Assembly (NCBI GenBank): GCA_018500065.2
Contig: JAHBAO020000151.1
Location: 1 to 10,420 of the forward strand
Source: Octadecabacter sp.
GTDB taxonomy: Bacteria; Pseudomonadota; Alphaproteobacteria; Rhodobacterales; Rhodobacteraceae
Direction of reading: 5' to 3'
Length of the DNA stretch: 10,420 nt
The translations under genes were made by a program, and so were the position numbers. The notes below the pieces were generated by a model that saw nothing but the letters and a program-made list of their open reading frames with translations, made no database searches and was not told where the DNA came from. Below, piece by piece: positions 1-6,550 of this stretch (position 1 is its first letter; each line of letters starts with the position of its first letter).

Positions 1-19
1 AGATGTGTATAAGAGACAG
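1..19 (+). other. Tn5/Nextera mosaic-end adapter remnant
   Basis: Bases 1-19 read AGATGTGTATAAGAGACAG, which is exactly the 19-bp hyperactive-Tn5 mosaic end used in transposase-based sequencing libraries. Its position at the very first base of the window indicates an untrimmed adapter at a contig end, not a native transposon terminus. Genomic sequence begins at about base 20, so anything upstream of the first gene is unknown. Confidence 0.96.
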
Positions 20-65
20 TTGTTAGGCAGCCCGCCAAACCAATCAATTGCAGACAGGATATTCC

Positions 66-503
66 ATGAGCGAAGTAAAATCAGGCGACACGGTTGCCAT
101 CCACTACACTGGCACACTGACAGATGGCACGACGTTTGATTCCAGCGATGGCCGTGACCCGTTGGAATTTGTGGTCGGCTCTGGCCAGATCATTCCGGGA
201 CTCGACAAGGCGATGCCTGGCATGAAAGTGGGCGACAAGAAAGTTGTCGAAATCCCGTGCGATGAAGCCTACGGCGCGATCAATCCGGAAAACCGCCAGT
301 CCATCCCGCGTGAACAGATCCCTGCGGATATTCCGTTGGAAATGGGCCTGACGTTGCAGATGCAATCCCCCGACGGGCAGCACGTGATGCCTGTTACCGT
401 TGTTGAGCTGAACGAGACAGAGGTCACACTGGACGCGAACCACATGCTTGCGGGGAAGGATTTGACCTTCGCAGTTGAGATGGTTTCGATCAAAGGCGCA
501 TAA
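66..503 (+). CDS. FKBP-type peptidyl-prolyl cis-trans isomerase, SlyD-like
   Basis: A 145-residue cytoplasmic prolyl isomerase and chaperone. The FKBP core is split: an N-terminal part (about residues 1-70, with the IHYTGTL strand and the GSGQIIPGLDKAMPGMKVGD segment) and a C-terminal strand closing the fold. Between them lies an insert-in-flap domain (about 70-125), the chaperone module of SlyD/SlpA proteins. The near-C-terminal motif DANHMLAGKDLTF matches the SlyD consensus DGNHPLAGK. It lacks the His/Cys-rich metal-binding tail of E. coli SlyD and ends soon after the fold closes. The ATG at 66 is preferred over the in-frame TTG at 48 because AGGA at 56-59 sits 6 nt upstream and the family begins at this point. 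The gene is monocistronic here and convergent with the iclR-type gene. The call as an SlyD-type FKBP is secure; its client proteins are unknown. Confidence 0.93.
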   Translation: MSEVKSGDTVAIHYTGTLTDGTTFDSSDGRDPLEFVVGSGQIIPGLDKAMPGMKVGDKKVVEIPCDEAYGAINPENRQSIPREQIPADIPLEMGLTLQMQSPDGQHVMPVTVVELNETEVTLDANHMLAGKDLTFAVEMVSIKGA

Positions 504-529
504 AAGTACGCCAACGATTTAAGCAGCTG

Positions 530-553
530 GGCCGCCTTTTAAGAGGGGCGGCC
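530..553. terminator. GC-rich hairpin between convergent genes (possible terminator)
   Basis: A perfect 7-bp inverted repeat, GGCCGCC (530-536) and GGCGGCC (547-553), flanks a 10-nt loop. In plus-strand RNA, two U-G pairs and one U-A pair extend the stem to 10 bp with a 4-nt loop. It lies 26 nt after the FKBP stop codon and its right arm touches the stop codon of the opposing regulator gene. Neither side has a U-tract, so it is not a textbook intrinsic terminator; it may instead act as a pause or 3'-end stabiliser. Confidence 0.45.
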
Positions 554-1329
554 TAGTCTGACGGATCGTTCGTCAACTTCGACAAATCCGTTGCCGCACT
601 ACGAAGCGCGTCAAGAAATTCGAGTGCTTTTTCGGGATCAAAGCGCTGTGTCGGAGCATGGAACGAAACCGTGGCCATAAGGCGATTGTTCGGGTCGCGA
701 ATAGCAACGGCCAGCGCGATCATGTCCTGCATGAATTCTTCACGATCAAGCGCGTAACCTTGCTCTTGAACTTTCTCGACCTCGGCGAGAAGCTTTTCGG
801 GATCAGTTATAGAATTCGGAGTCCGCTTTTCGAGAGTTGCGGAGCCGACATAGCCGTGCAACTGGCGTTGATCGAGTGCGCTCAGGTACATTTTACCGCT
901 GGCCGTGCAATGAAACGGAACGCGGGTCCCTTGGGGCAGCTGGATGCGCAGCGGCCATTCTGTTTCAACCCGTTCAAGGTAGATCATCGCGTCGCGATCG
1001 GGGATGGCGATGTTGCAGGTCTCGCCGATTTCAACGCTGAGCTTACGCAAGATCGTCTGACGGGCCGCACGAATTCTCAGAGATGAAAGCACGCCGGCAG
1101 AAAGCGAACGAAGCCGCGCCCCTGGGGCATAGCTTCGTCCATCAATGTCGCGTTGAAGAAAGCCTTCTTCTTCGAGCGTGGCAAACAAACGGTGAATGGT
1201 CGGCTTTGGCAGGCCAAGATGTTTGTTCGCGGTGGTCGGGGTTATCGGCAAACCTGCACGAGCGACTTCCTCAATCACGGCGAGCAAGCGCAGGCTCGTT
1301 GGAATCGAAGTTGCGTCGTGTGTATTCAT
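553..1329 (-). CDS. IclR-family transcriptional regulator
   Basis: A 258-residue regulator of usual IclR length. The N-terminal winged helix-turn-helix covers roughly residues 10-70 (LRLLAVIEEVARAG, then the recognition helix around KPTIHRLFATLEEEGFLQRD). The C-terminal IclR effector domain covers about 80-250 and contains the typical segments GETCNIAIPD, FHCTASGKMYLSAL and LDREEFMQDMIALAVAIRD. It is the last gene of the TRAP operon: its ATG overlaps the large-permease stop as ATGA (1326-1329), with GGAG at 1340-1343 as a weak ribosome-binding site, so it is probably translationally coupled and co-transcribed. Regulation of its own operon and of the divergent GMC dehydrogenase gene from the 4811-4928 region is inferred from position. 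IclR regulators accompany isethionate gene clusters, which fits, but the ligand is unknown. Confidence 0.93.
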   Translation of the reverse strand: MNTHDATSIPTSLRLLAVIEEVARAGLPITPTTANKHLGLPKPTIHRLFATLEEEGFLQRDIDGRSYAPGARLRSLSAGVLSSLRIRAARQTILRKLSVEIGETCNIAIPDRDAMIYLERVETEWPLRIQLPQGTRVPFHCTASGKMYLSALDQRQLHGYVGSATLEKRTPNSITDPEKLLAEVEKVQEQGYALDREEFMQDMIALAVAIRDPNNRLMATVSFHAPTQRFDPEKALEFLDALRSAATDLSKLTNDPSD

Positions 1330-2732
1330 GAATCAGGTGCTCCGCCAAACAAACTGCTTAGGCCTTCGTACACAAGGCCATCGGGCAACAAAGTTTTAGA
1401 CAGTTCTGGCACAAGCGCAACCGCGATCCAGACGATCATCAGCGCAACAAGGTACATTGTCGAATACCGGAGCAGTCGGAAATAGGGCACGCCGGTCACG
1501 CCAGACGCAACATAAAGGTTAAGCCCGTAAGGGGGCGTAATGAACCCGATGGAAGCACCGACAAGGAAGACGACAGCAAACTGGATCGGGTCTACGCCGA
1601 CACTGGCGGCAATCGGGGCCAAGATCGGTGCAAGGATGATGGTGACGGGCAGGGATTCAAGAACCATACCTGCGACAAACACAATCGCCATCGCCGTGAA
1701 CAGCACGGGGTAGTAGCCGCCCATTGAGATCAGGAAATTCTCGATAAACTCTTTCGCGCCAAGCGAGCTGAGGTTCTGTTGCATCACCACTGAAATCGCG
1801 ATGAGAGGCGCGAGGATACCCGTGATCTGCGCCGAGCGCATGGTGATTGAAGGAAGTTCGCGTGGGCCAAATCCGCGTACGACGACCATCTCTTTGAAGC
1901 CACGCTCGTTGATGTCGCGTTCTTCGTCGATGTTCATCATTTTATAGATCGGCAGGCAGATAAAGCCGACGATCACACAAAAGCCAACGGTTACGCCAGC
2001 TGCTTCGGTCGGGGAGAATTTGCCCGTGTAGATGCCCCAAAGAACAAGGCCAATGGCGAAGAAACCCAGCCAGCCACCTAATGCAGTTTTGAGAACGCGG
2101 ATTGGGTCTAGCTTGATCAGGTAACCCCAGCCGTTGATCGTAGACACGATGAACGCCGTCAGGATCATTGCAAACACCATCAACGCGCCGGGTACGATAC
2201 CCGCGATGAACAGGTCATTGATCGACAGGTTCATGATGAAACCGTAAACGATAAAGATAATTGAGGGCGGAATGATGATACCAACCGTACCACCCGCCGC
2301 CGCAGTCGCTGCGGAAAAGCGCGGGTCATAGCCACCTTTGACCATCTCAGGGTGCAACATTGAACCAATCGTGGCAGTGGTCGCCGAGTTGGAACCCGAA
2401 ATTGCAGCAAACAGGCCAGATGCGCCGATCGCCGCCATTGCGAGGCCGCCGCGCAACCAGCCAAGGCAGGCATAGGCAAAGTCCGATAGCCGTCGCGCGA
2501 TACCAGCACGATTGATCAGGTCACCTGTTAAGATAAACAGGGGCATCGCTAGCAATGCAAAACCGTCTGTGAACACGTCTGACAGCGCCGTGCCGATGTT
2601 CACCAGTGGCTGCCCCAATGCGAGGGACGTGCCAAGCACCCAATACGCGATGACCAAGAAGACAGGCACACCAAGCATGAACAGGATGGTGACGCCGATT
2701 GAGATGAGGGTGACGAGGGTTCCGATTTCCAT
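1326..2732 (-). CDS. TRAP transporter large permease (DctM family)
   Basis: A 468-residue inner-membrane protein, the transport subunit of a sodium-driven tripartite ATP-independent periplasmic transporter. It is hydrophobic throughout, with many predicted membrane helices and family-typical segments: PLFILTGDLINRAGIARRL near residue 64, GSNSATTATIG near 113, TVGIIIPPSIIFIVYG near 148, and the C-terminal GFITPPYGLNLYVASGV. A polar insert of roughly 40-50 residues (about 265-310, rich in Asp, Glu and Arg) makes it longer than the common 425-430-residue members. Its start lies 1 nt after the small-permease stop (TAA-G-ATG), and its stop overlaps the regulator's start. It should form a membrane complex with the small permease and take substrate from the binding protein. 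The family call is secure; the transported compound is inferred to be an organosulfonate such as isethionate. Confidence 0.95.
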   Translation of the reverse strand: MEIGTLVTLISIGVTILFMLGVPVFLVIAYWVLGTSLALGQPLVNIGTALSDVFTDGFALLAMPLFILTGDLINRAGIARRLSDFAYACLGWLRGGLAMAAIGASGLFAAISGSNSATTATIGSMLHPEMVKGGYDPRFSAATAAAGGTVGIIIPPSIIFIVYGFIMNLSINDLFIAGIVPGALMVFAMILTAFIVSTINGWGYLIKLDPIRVLKTALGGWLGFFAIGLVLWGIYTGKFSPTEAAGVTVGFCVIVGFICLPIYKMMNIDEERDINERGFKEMVVVRGFGPRELPSITMRSAQITGILAPLIAISVVMQQNLSSLGAKEFIENFLISMGGYYPVLFTAMAIVFVAGMVLESLPVTIILAPILAPIAASVGVDPIQFAVVFLVGASIGFITPPYGLNLYVASGVTGVPYFRLLRYSTMYLVALMIVWIAVALVPELSKTLLPDGLVYEGLSSLFGGAPDS

Positions 2733-2733
2733 C

Positions 2734-3432
2734 TTATTGCCCCCCGAGCACGGTTTGCTGGATCATTGGTTGGCCCGTTCGGTAGTTTTTAATGTCTTCA
2801 AACAGGTTCTCGAATACGCGGCCTGACAGGAGAACAAAGGCAATCGGCAATGTCGCCATAAACCACCACACGAACACGTTGTCCGTTCCGGTTACGATCA
2901 TAAAGTTGTTGCCCGCGTTGGCCATAACACCTGTCGCGGTGACGATAACCAGCCAGCAGATACCGAACCAAAGAAAGGCGTCCATCATCAATAGGCACAT
3001 CTGTGGCAGGCGGCTCATCTTGGTGCGAAATTCCGAGAATGAAAGGTGTGTGCGCAGCCGAACGTTATAGCTGCATCCTGTCCATGTCATGATCAGGAAC
3101 AGATAGCCGGGGATTGTTGTCGACCACGGGAATTGCTCTGAAAACACAAAACGACGGATGACTTCGACAAAGATGATCGCACCGATCGCCAGATAGGACG
3201 TCACCATCAAGGTGGATTCCAGGTTGCGTTCGATCCAAGGAACCTTGCGATAGATGAGAGCCATAATGAATCCACCGAGCATTGTCGTGATGAAACCCCA
3301 AAGCCAAACAGCATCTGAGCGCATCACGGAACGCAGCTTGAAGAAATCAGGCTCTGTGCCGGTCAAAACGTCCCAGAAAATTCTGCCAAGTTCAGCATAG
3401 ATAATGCCTGTTCCGGTGATCCACTCGATCAT
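2734..3432 (-). CDS. TRAP transporter small permease (DctQ family)
   Basis: A 232-residue inner-membrane small permease. The ATG at 3432 (MIEWITG) is chosen because GGGAGG (complement of 3441-3446) lies 8 nt upstream; an in-frame ATG at 3474 would add 14 residues rich in Gly, His and Arg and has no better ribosome-binding site. About five membrane spans are visible, near residues 42-61, 74-92, 107-124, 143-168 and 185-204. The DctQ core is recognisable from about residue 74, including the RRFVF segment and the PWSTTIPGYLF...RTHLSFSEF stretch that resembles the usual 'PW..E..Y...HL' region. The extra N-terminal 70 residues with one additional helix make it longer than common four-helix DctQ proteins of 160-190 residues. 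Its stop is 1 nt before the large-permease start, so the two membrane subunits are tightly coupled. Confidence 0.9.
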   Translation of the reverse strand: MIEWITGTGIIYAELGRIFWDVLTGTEPDFFKLRSVMRSDAVWLWGFITTMLGGFIMALIYRKVPWIERNLESTLMVTSYLAIGAIIFVEVIRRFVFSEQFPWSTTIPGYLFLIMTWTGCSYNVRLRTHLSFSEFRTKMSRLPQMCLLMMDAFLWFGICWLVIVTATGVMANAGNNFMIVTGTDNVFVWWFMATLPIAFVLLSGRVFENLFEDIKNYRTGQPMIQQTVLGGQ

Positions 3433-3479
3433 AGTTTTCCCCTCCCAAGGATGATGCCCGCCTCGTGACACCAACTATG

Positions 3480-3499
3480 CGCCGCAATGTAATGCGGCG
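3480..3499 (-). other. Secondary hairpin in the leader of the permease genes
   Basis: A perfect 7-bp inverted repeat, CGCCGCA (3480-3486) and TGCGGCG (3493-3499), has a 6-nt loop. In the minus-strand transcript it falls downstream of the attenuator hairpin and about 50 nt before the small-permease start. There is no U-run. It could stabilise the 5' end of the processed permease mRNA or the 3' end of read-through transcripts; this is inference from structure only. Confidence 0.4.
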
Positions 3500-3520
3500 T
3501 CTATGTTCCTGTTGTTACCC

Positions 3521-3552
3521 AAAAGGGGCGAAAGGCTGATGCCCTCCGCCCC
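3521..3552 (-). terminator. Intrinsic terminator/attenuator between TRAP binding-protein and permease genes
   Basis: In the minus-strand RNA, positions 3552 to 3525 form a 12-bp stem with a 4-nt loop: arms GGGGCGGAGGGC and GCCUUUCGCCCC, loop AUCA, followed immediately by UUUU (3524-3521). Two of the pairs are G-U wobbles that exist only in minus-strand RNA, which supports function in this direction. The hairpin starts 25 nt after the binding-protein stop codon. The same operon continues 89 nt downstream, so it probably acts as a partial terminator that makes the periplasmic binding protein in excess of the membrane subunits. The U-run is short, which fits leaky termination. Confidence 0.75.
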
Positions 3553-3577
3553 AAAGGTGGTTGATATGTGAGGCCGC

Positions 3578-4810
3578 TTACGCGGAGCGCCACCAGCGAC
3601 GTGGCTCGACATTCTCAGCGAGCGTGTGCGTGTTTGTGCGTACGGAGTCGTAAATTTCCTGATACGTGTCACGACCACCGGCCCAGCCGTTGATCCGCTC
3701 GCGCCATTGTTCCCAAGCCGCAGGCTGGAATTCAGGCGAACACATTTCTTCAGCTTCACGGCGTGCTTCGTCGCTAAAGATCGCAACCTTAACGTCGTTT
3801 TCAGCAAAGATCGTACCCGGTGCTGGTGGATCAGTGAAACCAACCGTGTTGACCAGTGCCGCTTCGTTGGCATGCTGCACGAACACCTGCGCGAGGTAGG
3901 CAGATTCCATGATAGCGTCCTGAAGGTGCGCTTCCATTGCATCAAACACAGACGCGTTCATGCCTGTGTGCTCTGTGCCGCAGAAGAAGCCCATGTCGAC
4001 GGACTGGGTCACAGCAGGGGACATGTTTGCATAAGCAACCGCAGACGCCCATGTTTCCGCACCATCAATCAGACCTGTGCGCAGCGCATCAAGCGTTTCT
4101 TCCCAAGCAACTGGAACAGGGTTCAGATCCATCAGTTCCATCGCGATGCGACCAAGCTGCGTACCTGTAACACGGTTCTTAGTGCCGGCCAGTTCAGTCA
4201 CGGATGTGACAAGTGGCTTGTCAGCAAAGCTGTTGCCCAGCTGAATGCCGCGCAATTCACAGTGGCTGAACAGGAACTTCAGGCCGTGGCGTTCCTCGAG
4301 CGGGTTGCGCAGCAGGTCCATAGATTCTGGTGAATACAAGAAGTGGTACTGGTCGGCCCGGTTACGGAACATATACGCGTAATCGAGCACGTTCAGATAA
4401 GGTGTGGACCCGGCAGAGTTCTGCGTGGACGCAGAATACATGTCGATCACACCAAGCTGGGCTTTTTCAGCACAAGACAGCTGGCCACAGATTTGGTTGT
4501 CACCAATGAATTCAACGCGAATTTCGCCTTCAGTGCGCTCTTCAAGATCGCGGGCAAATGTCAGAACTCCAGCGCGTTCGATCAAAAGGTTCTGTGGGTT
4601 AAAGCCCGCAGCGCCAAGCGTCAGCGTGTGTTTTGGTTCGTTGGCGAAACGTTTATCGTATTCTGATTCGGCAGCCTTCGCGATGTTTGGCAGCGTGGCA
4701 GCCCCCGTCATCGCAGCAACGCCCATCACAACGGATGAGATGCCATAACGACCTGTTAACTTGAACAAATCGCGGCGTGAAATAGCGCTAAGCGCCTTCG
4801 ATACTTTCAT
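3578..4810 (-). CDS. TRAP transporter periplasmic substrate-binding protein (DctP family), Tat signal
   Basis: A 410-residue solute-binding protein, first gene of the operon. The start at 4810 has GGGAGGA (complement of 4817-4823) 6 nt upstream. The N-terminus carries a twin-arginine signal: SRRDLFK at residues 11-17, a hydrophobic stretch at about 24-41, and a likely cleavage near AKA-AES (residues 44-49), so it is probably exported folded. The DctP fold is indicated by the central segment around residues 210-255: Arg213 in NRVTG corresponds to the conserved Arg that usually pairs with the anionic group of the ligand, followed by the EETLDALRTGLIDGAETW stretch matching the family's 'AL..G.vDG.E' signature. 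It is longer than common 320-350-residue members. An anionic sulfonate ligand such as isethionate is plausible from the neighbouring genes but cannot be read from the sequence. Confidence 0.93.
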   Translation of the reverse strand: MKVSKALSAISRRDLFKLTGRYGISSVVMGVAAMTGAATLPNIAKAAESEYDKRFANEPKHTLTLGAAGFNPQNLLIERAGVLTFARDLEERTEGEIRVEFIGDNQICGQLSCAEKAQLGVIDMYSASTQNSAGSTPYLNVLDYAYMFRNRADQYHFLYSPESMDLLRNPLEERHGLKFLFSHCELRGIQLGNSFADKPLVTSVTELAGTKNRVTGTQLGRIAMELMDLNPVPVAWEETLDALRTGLIDGAETWASAVAYANMSPAVTQSVDMGFFCGTEHTGMNASVFDAMEAHLQDAIMESAYLAQVFVQHANEAALVNTVGFTDPPAPGTIFAENDVKVAIFSDEARREAEEMCSPEFQPAAWEQWRERINGWAGGRDTYQEIYDSVRTNTHTLAENVEPRRWWRSA

Positions 4811-4928
4811 TTATATTCCTCCCTTACGCAAGATTGATACTTGCAGTCTCAATAATGGGACTCAATATTGACTCAACGCAAGGATTTTCTGTAACTCTGC
4901 AGAAAGCGAGAACCAAAGGAGGCCGGCG
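4811..4928. promoter_or_regulatory. Divergent promoter/operator region between TRAP operon and GMC dehydrogenase
   Basis: This 118-nt AT-richer gap separates two divergent starts. It holds three similar heptamers, GTCTCAA (4846-4852), GACTCAA (4859-4865) and GACTCAA (4870-4876). The last two are 11 bp apart, one helical turn, and a perfect 10-bp palindrome TCAATATTGA lies at 4862-4871. ACGCAAG also occurs twice (4826-4832 and 4876-4882), exactly 50 bp apart. A possible sigma-70-type promoter for the GMC gene is TTGACT (4868-4873) with TGTAAC (4890-4895) 16 nt on, which overlaps the last repeat. Strong ribosome-binding sites close both ends. These are the best candidate operators for the operon's IclR regulator; binding is inferred. 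Confidence 0.55.
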
Positions 4929-6545
4929 ATGGCTCAGCTCAGCGCGGATTATATTATTGTTGGCGCGGGGTCCGCTGGATGCGTGCTGGCCAATCGCCTA
5001 AGCGAAAATCCGGCTAATTCCGTTATTTTGCTAGAAGCCGGCGGCCGAGATTGGAACCCTTGGATTCACATTCCGGTTGGTTACTTCAAAACGATCCACA
5101 ATCCCAAGGTTGACTGGTGTTACAAGACGGAACCGGACGCTGGCCTGAACGGACGATCTATTGAATGGCCGCGTGGTAAGGTGCTTGGGGGGTCCTCATC
5201 CCTCAATGGGCTTTTGTATGTGCGCGGACAGCAGCAAGATTACGATCGTTGGCGGCAGATGGGCAACAAAGGCTGGGGGTGGGACGATGTCTTGCCCTTG
5301 TTCAAGCGGGCCGAAAACAACGAACGCGGTGCAGATGAATATCACGGCAATGACGGACCGTTGTCCGTTGCCAATATGCGTATTCAACGCCCGATCACTG
5401 ATGCGTGGGTCGCGGCGGCGCAGGCTGCTGGTTATAAATTCAACCCTGATTACAACGGTGTGGACCAAGAGGGCGTCGGGTACTTTCAGCTGACGTCCAA
5501 GAACGGTCGCCGCTGTAGTACCGCGGTGGCCTATCTTAATCCGGCGCGTCGCCGCCCCAATCTTCGCATCATCACCCATGCCCGCGCCAACCGGATCAAT
5601 CTTGAAGGCACGCGCGCGACGAGTGTTACGTATGCGGACCGAAGCGGCGCTGAACATACGGTCATTGCTGGACGCGAGATTGTACTTTCTGGCGGGTCCA
5701 TCAACTCGCCCCAGTTGCTGATGTTGTCTGGAATTGGCGAAGCGGCGCAGTTGAAAGAGCAGGGCATCGACGTAAAAGCGGACCTGCACGGTGTTGGCAA
5801 AAACCTGCAAGACCATCTTCAAGCACGACTGGTTTACAAATGTAATGAACCGACGTTGAACGATGAAGTCCGTAGCCTGTTTGGTCAGGCCAAAATCGGG
5901 CTGCGCTATATCACGTCACGGTCCGGTCCGATGACGATGGCCGCGAGCCTTGCAACAGGGTTCTTGAAAACCCGTGACGAAGTTGAAACGCCCGACATCC
6001 AGTTTCACGTACAACCGCTGTCTGCTGAGAACCCGGGCAAAGGCGCTGACCATTTCTCGGCGTTTACCATGTCGGTGTGCCAGCTGCGACCGGAGTCAAA
6101 AGGCGAGATCAGAATTACATCGGCTGATCCGAGTGATTACCCCAAGATATTGCCGAATTATCTGTCAACGAAGGCTGATTGCGACACGGTCGTCGCGGGT
6201 GTCAATATTGCCCGTACCATCGCGCGGCATGCGCCGCTCGCCTCGAAAATATCGCAAGAGTTCCGCCCCCATGCGGACCTTGATATGAATGACTACGACG
6301 CAACTTTGGATTGGGCCCGCAACAACACGGCCTCAATTTACCACCCCACAGGAACCTGCAAGATGGGCGCTGACCCGTCTGCCGTTGTGGATGACCGTTT
6401 GCGGGTGCATGGGGTTGCGGGGCTGCGTGTTGCGGATTGTTCGATCATGCCTGAAATCGTGTCTGGGAACACCAATGCGCCCGCGATTATGATCGGTGAA
6501 AAGGCGTCTGATCTGATTTTGGAAGACGCAACGCGGACGTTCTGA
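4929..6545 (+). CDS. GMC-family FAD-dependent alcohol dehydrogenase (choline/isethionate dehydrogenase-like)
   Basis: A 538-residue glucose-methanol-choline oxidoreductase of usual family length, which oxidises a primary alcohol with FAD. The start has AAAGGAGG (4915-4922) 6 nt upstream. The N-terminal FAD-binding motif is GAGSAG (residues 12-17), with the ribose-binding acidic residue Glu36 in LLEAGG. GMC signature 1 is the KVLGGSSSLNGLLYVRGQ stretch (about 84-102); signature 2 is in the GGSINSPQLLMLSGIG stretch. The catalytic pair is likely His472 (YHPTGTC) and Asn514 (GNTNAP). No signal peptide or membrane span is evident. General homology points to BetA-like proteins, but no betaine-aldehyde dehydrogenase or BetI-type regulator is beside it. 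Instead it is divergent from a TRAP operon ending in an IclR gene, the context reported for isethionate dehydrogenase IseJ, which yields sulfoacetaldehyde. The substrate remains inferred. Confidence 0.95.
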   Translation: MAQLSADYIIVGAGSAGCVLANRLSENPANSVILLEAGGRDWNPWIHIPVGYFKTIHNPKVDWCYKTEPDAGLNGRSIEWPRGKVLGGSSSLNGLLYVRGQQQDYDRWRQMGNKGWGWDDVLPLFKRAENNERGADEYHGNDGPLSVANMRIQRPITDAWVAAAQAAGYKFNPDYNGVDQEGVGYFQLTSKNGRRCSTAVAYLNPARRRPNLRIITHARANRINLEGTRATSVTYADRSGAEHTVIAGREIVLSGGSINSPQLLMLSGIGEAAQLKEQGIDVKADLHGVGKNLQDHLQARLVYKCNEPTLNDEVRSLFGQAKIGLRYITSRSGPMTMAASLATGFLKTRDEVETPDIQFHVQPLSAENPGKGADHFSAFTMSVCQLRPESKGEIRITSADPSDYPKILPNYLSTKADCDTVVAGVNIARTIARHAPLASKISQEFRPHADLDMNDYDATLDWARNNTASIYHPTGTCKMGADPSAVVDDRLRVHGVAGLRVADCSIMPEIVSGNTNAPAIMIGEKASDLILEDATRTF

Positions 6546-6550
6546 TCGGG

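Noticed and set aside
1..19. Native Tn5/IS50 end
   Set aside because: Wild-type IS50 ends differ from the engineered mosaic end, and its exact placement at base 1 with no transposase gene indicates a library adapter.
3475..3945. Minus-strand open frame of 156 codons between the binding protein and small permease
   Set aside because: Most of it is out of frame inside the binding-protein gene, and the rest reads through the attenuator hairpin; the product is Arg/Ser/Thr-rich with no recognisable domain.
3626..4333. Plus-strand open frame of 235 codons opposite the TRAP binding-protein gene
   Set aside because: It is antisense to a well-supported gene with signal peptide and family motifs, has no ribosome-binding site, and its product is rich in Arg, Cys and His, as expected from a shadow frame.
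5196..5822. Minus-strand open frame of 208 codons inside the GMC gene
   Set aside because: Antisense to conserved FAD-binding and GMC signature regions; no start signal and no family resemblance.
4929..6545. Choline dehydrogenase of glycine-betaine synthesis (BetA)
   Set aside because: Overall similarity is expected for any GMC member; BetB and BetI are not adjacent, and the TRAP and IclR context points to another alcohol.
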